Source: an uncultured Lachnospiraceae bacterium (GTDB lineage: Bacteria; Bacillota; Clostridia; Lachnospirales; Lachnospiraceae). Taken from it: a stretch of 64,000 bases of DNA. The stretch spans positions 24,853 to 88,852 of the forward strand of contig CAJURQ010000011.1 in the NCBI GenBank assembly GCA_910588955.1, given 5' to 3'. A model generated the notes under the pieces. It was not told the origin of the DNA. It saw nothing but the letters and a program-made list of their open reading frames with translations, and did not search any database. The translations under genes were made by a program, and so were the position numbers. Of this stretch, positions 59,665 through 64,000 are shown one piece after another (positions within the stretch are counted from its first letter, which is position 1; every line of letters begins with the position of its first letter).

Positions 59665-62247
59665 TTACTTCCGCCGCGCCGCCAGCGCGCCATCCTCCAC
59701 CGTAATCAGAATCACGTCCTTCGCATTTACCTGATCCGAGAGAATCAGCTTCGCGGACAGCGTCTCCACATACTTCTGGATATACCGTTTCAAAGGTCTC
59801 GCGCCGTACACCGGATCGTAGGCGTTCTCCACAACGAATGCTTCCGCCTCAGGCGTCAGTTCAATGGAAAGCTCCCGATCCGCCAGACGTCTGTTGAGAT
59901 CGTCCACAATCAGCCGTATGATGCCGCCGATATTCTCCTTCGTCAAAGGCTTGAACAAAATCGTTTCATCCAGACGGTTCAGAAACTCCGGTCGGAAATG
60001 ATTCCGCAGATCACCCATCACAAGCTTTTCCGCCTCCTCTGTGATCGCACCCTGCGCGTCAATCCCGTCCAGCAGATACTCCGCACCGATATTGGAAGTC
60101 ATAATCAGAATCGTGTTCTTGAAATCCACCGTCCGCCCCTGAGAATCTGTGATACGCCCGTCGTCCAACACTTGTAAAAGCACGTTAAACACATCGGGAT
60201 GTGCCTTTTCAATCTCGTCAAAGAGCACCACCGAATAAGGCTTTCTCCTCACTGCCTCCGTCAGCTGACCGCCCTCCTCATAACCTACATATCCGGGAGG
60301 CGCCCCGATCAGCCGGGATACAGAGTATTTCTCCATATATTCGCTCATATCGATACGAACCATGTTCGTCTCGTCGTCAAAGAGCGACGCCGCCAGCGCC
60401 TTTGCAAGTTCCGTCTTTCCCACACCCGTAGGTCCAAGGAACAGGAAGGAGCCGATAGGCTTTGTGGGGTCTTTGATCCCCGCCTTGGAACGAATGATAG
60501 CATCTGTTACCTTTGTCACGCCCTCGTCCTGTCCGATCACACGCTTATGCAGTTCCTTGTCCAGATGCAGGGTCTTGTTCCGCTCACTCTCCGTCAGCTT
60601 GGACACCGGAATCCCCGTCCAGCGGGAAATAATCTTCGCGATCTCCTCGTCGGACACACTCTGGTGTACAAGCGAAAGTTCCTCCTTGCTTACCTTTTCC
60701 TCCTCAATCTCCAACTGCTGTTTTAACGCGGGCAGTCTGCCGTAGCTTAACTCAGCCGCCTTCTCATAATCGCCGTCCCTCTGGGCGATCTGGATCTGGC
60801 TGTTGACCTCGTCGATCTCCTCGCGAATTTTCGACAGCTTCTCCACAGACGCCTTCTCGTTCTCCCACTGTGCCATGCGGTTTTGCAGTTCTTCCTTCAT
60901 CTCCGCAAGCTCTTTCTGCAGGTTGGACAGCCGCTCGCGGCTTAAGTTGTCGTCCTCCTTCTTCAAAGCCGTTTCTTCTATTTCTAACTGCATCACCCTG
61001 CGGCGCAGCTCGTCCAGCTCCGTCGGCATGGAATCCAGTTCTGTCTTGATCAGCGCGCACGCCTCGTCCACCAGATCGATCGCCTTGTCCGGCAGAAAAC
61101 GGTCGGAAATATAGCGGTTTGACAGCACCGCAGCGCTCACCAGCGCGTTGTCCATGATCTTCACGCCGTGGTAAACCTCATAGCGCTCTTTTAATCCACG
61201 GAGAATGGATATGGTGTCCTCCACCGTCGGCTCCTCCACCATAACCGGCTGGAAGCGCCGCTCCAGCGCCGCATCCTTCTCGATATACTGCCGGTACTCG
61301 TCAAGCGTCGTCGCGCCGATACAGTGCAGTTCGCCCCTTGCCAGCATGGGCTTTAACATGTTTCCCGCATCCATGGCGCCGTCAGTCTTGCCCGCGCCCA
61401 CAATGGTGTGCAGCTCGTCGATAAAGAGAATAATCTGCCCGTCGCTGTTCTTCACGTCATCAAGAACCGCCTTCAGACGCTCCTCAAACTCGCCCCGGTA
61501 CTTCGCGCCCGCCACAAGCGCGCCCATGTCCAGAGAGAAAATCTTCTTATCTTTCAGTCCCTCCGGCACGTCTCCCCTAACAATCCGCTGCGCAAGCCCT
61601 TCCGCCACCGCCGTTTTGCCGACGCCTGGCTCGCCGATCAGCACCGGATTATTCTTCGTCTTTCTGGACAAGATCCGTATCACATTGCGGATCTCCGTGT
61701 CCCTGCCAATCACCGGGTCAAGCTTCTGGTCTCTCGCTTTCTCCACCAAATCCTGCCCGTATTTCTCCAGCGTATCGTAGGTCGCCTCCGGATTGTCCGA
61801 GGTCACCCGCTGATTGCCCCGCACCGTGGAGAGCGCCTGCAAAAAGCGTTCCCGCGTGATGCCGAACTCCCGGAAAATCTCCTTGATCTCCTTATTCGGG
61901 TGTTTCAGCATGGCGAGGAAAAGATGCTCCACCGATACATATTCGTCGCCCAGCGCCTTCGCCTCGTCCTCCGCGCCGATCAGAACCTTATTCAAGTCCT
62001 GCCCGATGAAAATCTGTCCTCCCTGCACCTTCGTGCGCTTGGAAAGCCCCTGCTCCACGCGGTTCGTAAAGTATTCCTTCTGTATCTCCATCTTCTCAAT
62101 CAACTTGAGAATCAGGCTGTCATCAATCGTAAGCAGACTGTATAACAGGTGTTCTTGTTCAATCTCCTGATTGCCGTACTCGTAGGCGAGCTTTTCACAC
62201 CCTTCTACCGCCTGTATGGATTTCTGCGTAAATTTCGTTAAGTTCAT
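59665..62247 (-). CDS. clpB: ATP-dependent chaperone ClpB
   Basis: 860 residues from the ATG at 62247 (AAGGAGG ahead). N domain; first AAA with GEPGVGKTA and FIDELHTIVGAG; a full coiled-coil middle domain (about 400-520), which separates ClpB from ClpC/ClpA; second AAA with GPTGVGKTE and FDEIEKAHPD. It rescues aggregated proteins with DnaK. Its promoter carries a CIRCE element. Confidence 0.95.
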   Translation of the reverse strand: MNLTKFTQKSIQAVEGCEKLAYEYGNQEIEQEHLLYSLLTIDDSLILKLIEKMEIQKEYFTNRVEQGLSKRTKVQGGQIFIGQDLNKVLIGAEDEAKALGDEYVSVEHLFLAMLKHPNKEIKEIFREFGITRERFLQALSTVRGNQRVTSDNPEATYDTLEKYGQDLVEKARDQKLDPVIGRDTEIRNVIRILSRKTKNNPVLIGEPGVGKTAVAEGLAQRIVRGDVPEGLKDKKIFSLDMGALVAGAKYRGEFEERLKAVLDDVKNSDGQIILFIDELHTIVGAGKTDGAMDAGNMLKPMLARGELHCIGATTLDEYRQYIEKDAALERRFQPVMVEEPTVEDTISILRGLKERYEVYHGVKIMDNALVSAAVLSNRYISDRFLPDKAIDLVDEACALIKTELDSMPTELDELRRRVMQLEIEETALKKEDDNLSRERLSNLQKELAEMKEELQNRMAQWENEKASVEKLSKIREEIDEVNSQIQIAQRDGDYEKAAELSYGRLPALKQQLEIEEEKVSKEELSLVHQSVSDEEIAKIISRWTGIPVSKLTESERNKTLHLDKELHKRVIGQDEGVTKVTDAIIRSKAGIKDPTKPIGSFLFLGPTGVGKTELAKALAASLFDDETNMVRIDMSEYMEKYSVSRLIGAPPGYVGYEEGGQLTEAVRRKPYSVVLFDEIEKAHPDVFNVLLQVLDDGRITDSQGRTVDFKNTILIMTSNIGAEYLLDGIDAQGAITEEAEKLVMGDLRNHFRPEFLNRLDETILFKPLTKENIGGIIRLIVDDLNRRLADRELSIELTPEAEAFVVENAYDPVYGARPLKRYIQKYVETLSAKLILSDQVNAKDVILITVEDGALAARRK

Positions 62248-62305
62248 AACATACACCTCCTTGATGCGCAGATGCATTGTGTCAATCTGTTCTATTTACA
62301 CTATC

Positions 62306-62348
62306 ACAATACAACTTATTGTTAGCACTGTCAAGAGGTGAGTGCTAA
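62306..62348 (-). promoter_or_regulatory. clpB promoter with CIRCE (HrcA) element
   Basis: TTAGCACTG-N9-GAGTGCTAA (62322-62348) differs by one base from the CIRCE consensus. The minus-strand promoter TTGACA (62329-62334) with 17-base spacer and TATTGT (62306-62311) lies inside and beside it. HrcA would repress clpB and heat would release it. Confidence 0.9.
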
Positions 62349-62430
62349 TTATTTTATTAAAATTTTGCAAGCCCAGTATTTATGCGGGTTTGCGGGTCCT
62401 GGAATTTAAAACATCACCTGTTATATTCCT

Positions 62431-62476
62431 CTACTACACCATTACTACACCATTTTTTTATTTTTTGGTGTAGTAA
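62431..62476. repeat. Repeats at the integrase end of the mobile element
   Basis: TTACTACACCA (62442-62452) and TGGTGTAGTAA (62466-62476) form a perfect 11-bp inverted repeat, and CTACTACACC occurs again at 62431-62440. It lies directly after the integrase stop. It is the likely terminator or recombinase-binding (arm) region near the attachment site. Confidence 0.6.
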
Positions 62477-62477
62477 C

Positions 62478-63692
62478 TCAGCCGCCAACTGCCAGTGCGT
62501 ACCGCTCCACTTCCTCCCTAACATCCTCTCTGCCTGCGATATGGTTATATACATCCATCGTCACATCGCTGTGGGCGTGTCCCATGAGATACTGCAGCAC
62601 CTTGATGTTCATGCCCTGTCTTGCCATGTTGGTGCAGGCAGTGTGTCGTAGGTTGTGGGCTGAGATTCTCGGAAGAAGTTCCGCTTTGCGGTGTTCTTTC
62701 TTTGCCCTGCCTGCTTCTTCCTTATTGTATTTATCTACCACATTGTAAATCACGTTGTTGACTGCGCTAGGCATCAGCGGTCTTCCCGTTTTCGCCAGAA
62801 AGATAAAGTCTGAATATCCATCTATCTCCTCTGTGCTGCGCCGTCCAAGCATAAAATTGATCTTTTTCTGTCCCAAGAAAGCTTTATACACACTTTCCGT
62901 AAACGGGATAGTCCGCACACCTGCCTTCGTTTTAGGTGTAGATACCCGAAATCCGTAGCCAACACCCCAATCCTTATAGATAAGCTGATGATCTATGGAA
63001 AGTTCCCTGTTCTCCATGTCTACATCCGCCCATGTCAGACCGATCAGTTCCCCGCATCTTAAGCCTGTCTCCAATAGAACCGTAAACATAGGATCATAAA
63101 TATTGTAGACATTGCTTTCCTGCATAAACGAAACTAATTTCTTCTGCTGGTCTAATGTCAATATATCCTTCTCTTCCGGTGGTTTCCCATAGTCGCTGGA
63201 CAATGCGTTTTTAGCCGGGTTTTTCCGTATAATATCATCATCTACTGCCATCTCCAAAGCCGGATTCAAGAGCGTATGTATCAGCTTGATCGTACAGTAA
63301 GAATATCCTGCGCGTGACATCTTCGCATAAAACGCCTTGATGTGTGATGGGAGAAGCTGCACTACCTTTAAATTCCCAATCTCATCTTTTACATGACCAT
63401 TCCACATTTTTACATAATTACCTCTCGTGGAATCCGCTAATTCTTTCGTTGCCATATAATAGTCAAATAGGGAATTGACCGTCATTTTCTTGGCACTGCC
63501 ATCTATTAGTATATTATCATCCAGATCCTTTGCAAGCTGCTTCTCCTTCGCCCTAAGTTCCGCCAAATCACCTGCATAGATCGTCTGGCGTTTGCCGCTC
63601 CTTATGTCCATATAGCGATACATATAGATTCCGTCATTGCGCTGTGATTCACCTGTATGAAGATTTCGACCTTTATTGTCTTTCCTTGCCAT
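62478..63692 (-). CDS. Tyrosine recombinase (Tn916-type integrase)
   Basis: 404 residues from the ATG at 63692 (AGGAG ahead). An N-terminal arm-binding domain (RNDGIYMYRYMD), a SAM-like core-binding domain (about 60-160), then the catalytic domain with Arg in ETGLRCGELIGL, HNLRHT, the second His in GHAHSDVTMDVY and the Tyr nucleophile in the same block. It integrates and excises a conjugative or mobilisable element that runs off the right edge. It sits just upstream of clpB. Confidence 0.93.
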   Translation of the reverse strand: MARKDNKGRNLHTGESQRNDGIYMYRYMDIRSGKRQTIYAGDLAELRAKEKQLAKDLDDNILIDGSAKKMTVNSLFDYYMATKELADSTRGNYVKMWNGHVKDEIGNLKVVQLLPSHIKAFYAKMSRAGYSYCTIKLIHTLLNPALEMAVDDDIIRKNPAKNALSSDYGKPPEEKDILTLDQQKKLVSFMQESNVYNIYDPMFTVLLETGLRCGELIGLTWADVDMENRELSIDHQLIYKDWGVGYGFRVSTPKTKAGVRTIPFTESVYKAFLGQKKINFMLGRRSTEEIDGYSDFIFLAKTGRPLMPSAVNNVIYNVVDKYNKEEAGRAKKEHRKAELLPRISAHNLRHTACTNMARQGMNIKVLQYLMGHAHSDVTMDVYNHIAGREDVREEVERYALAVGG

Positions 63693-63805
63693 AAAGCCAC
63701 TCCTTTCTTCTCTGCGCTCCTTTCTTTCCAATAGGAATGGTTCCGGCTTGCCTCATATAGATAGTATAGCACAGAACCATTCCAAATAACAGATGATATT
63801 ATAAT

Positions 63806-63976
63806 TTATTCACTCAAATTACATAAGTATTGCTTCACCTTATCGACAGAATATAAGACTCGCCTGCCTATGCAAATTCTGGCTTCCGCTTGCTCTCCTA
63901 TCTTTCGGGCTGTGGCCCGTCCGCAGGAAAGCATGGCGGATAATCTTTTATAGACCGTCAAATTCCAATCCGCCAA
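63806..63976 (-). CDS. Excisionase-like small HTH protein
   Basis: The minus-strand frame ends at TAA (63806-63808). The start is unclear: TTG at 63976 or 63961, with a stop in frame at 63992-63994. The 51-56 residues include LSCGRATARKIGEQAEARI and IGRRVLYSVDKVKQYL, the winged-helix layout of Xis-type excisionases that contact integrase. It lies upstream of the integrase on the same strand. Confidence 0.6.
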   Translation of the reverse strand: MADWNLTVYKRLSAMLSCGRATARKIGEQAEARICIGRRVLYSVDKVKQYLCNLSE

Positions 63977-64000
63977 ATCCCGTGTTTTCCGTCAAATAAA

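Noticed and set aside
1..64000. tRNA or rRNA genes
   Set aside because: No cloverleaf with the GTTCGA arm and no rRNA-like segment was found by reading.

Overview
The window looks like a chromosomal segment of a gut-type Lachnospiraceae (Clostridia, Bacillota). The basis is the conserved gene order rho - rpmE - DUF1385 - prmC - prfA, families typical of that group (DUF4364, DUF4250, DUF6773, DUF975, DUF6718), Gram-positive style lipoproteins and two-component genes, strong AGGAGG ribosome sites with some TTG/GTG starts, and a ClpB gene under a CIRCE element. Most genes are moderately GC-rich. Two AT-rich patches (about 22.9-25.6 kb and 39.4-42.8 kb) stand out and look horizontally acquired.

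Layout. 0-3 kb: a coiled-coil protein cut by the window edge and a large protein with an N-terminal cyclic-nucleotide-binding domain. 3.3-19 kb: a carbohydrate region. It has an OFA-type MFS transporter, a lipoprotein GH13 amylase, a MalG/MalF/MalE-like importer without its own ATPase, a divergent LacI regulator, an intracellular and a lipoprotein GH53 galactanase, an unidentified 612-residue protein with a zinc-ribbon partner, a secreted Cys/His repeat protein and a second LacI regulator. 19-25.4 kb: MBL-fold ComEC-like protein, chemoreceptor, family 4 uracil-DNA glycosylase, then an AT-rich RloA/RloB module beside a HerA fragment and a remnant subtilase 3' end. 25.6-39.2 kb: subtilase, AraC regulator, HTH/DUF6773/CPBP operon, nth, AAA-DUF4143 ATPase with a 33-bp repeat array, cysteine hydrolase, second CPBP protease, HAD phosphatase, S1 protein, and a hemerythrin-CheX-like-REC fusion. 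39.4-42.8 kb: AT-rich patch with a RelA/SpoT-type synthetase overlapping a 74-residue gene, and a DUF4365 protein. 42.8-50 kb: prfA, prmC, DUF1385, rpmE, rho, malic enzyme, DUF4364. 50-62 kb: DUF5722 glycosidase-like protein, polysaccharide deacetylase, two-component system, DUF975, ASKHA/ferredoxin activator, DUF4250, S66 peptidase, clpB. 62.3-64 kb: the integrase end of an integrative element that continues past the window.

How the parts work together. The second LacI regulator (18079-19077) has GCAAnCGnTTGC-type operators on its own promoter and on a near-consensus promoter in front of the 612-residue gene. This links it to the galactanase cluster (612-residue protein, zinc ribbon, GH53). 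The most unusual feature is a set of intergenic foldback elements (13189-13318 and 49510-49630, with looser relatives at 3162-3334 and 16948-17069). The first two share an almost identical hairpin loop while the stem bases change in compensating pairs, and each copy is closed by its own long outer inverted repeat. The defence or stress candidates are the RloA/RloB pair, the RelA/SpoT-like gene with its overlapping small partner, and the DUF4365 nuclease-like protein.
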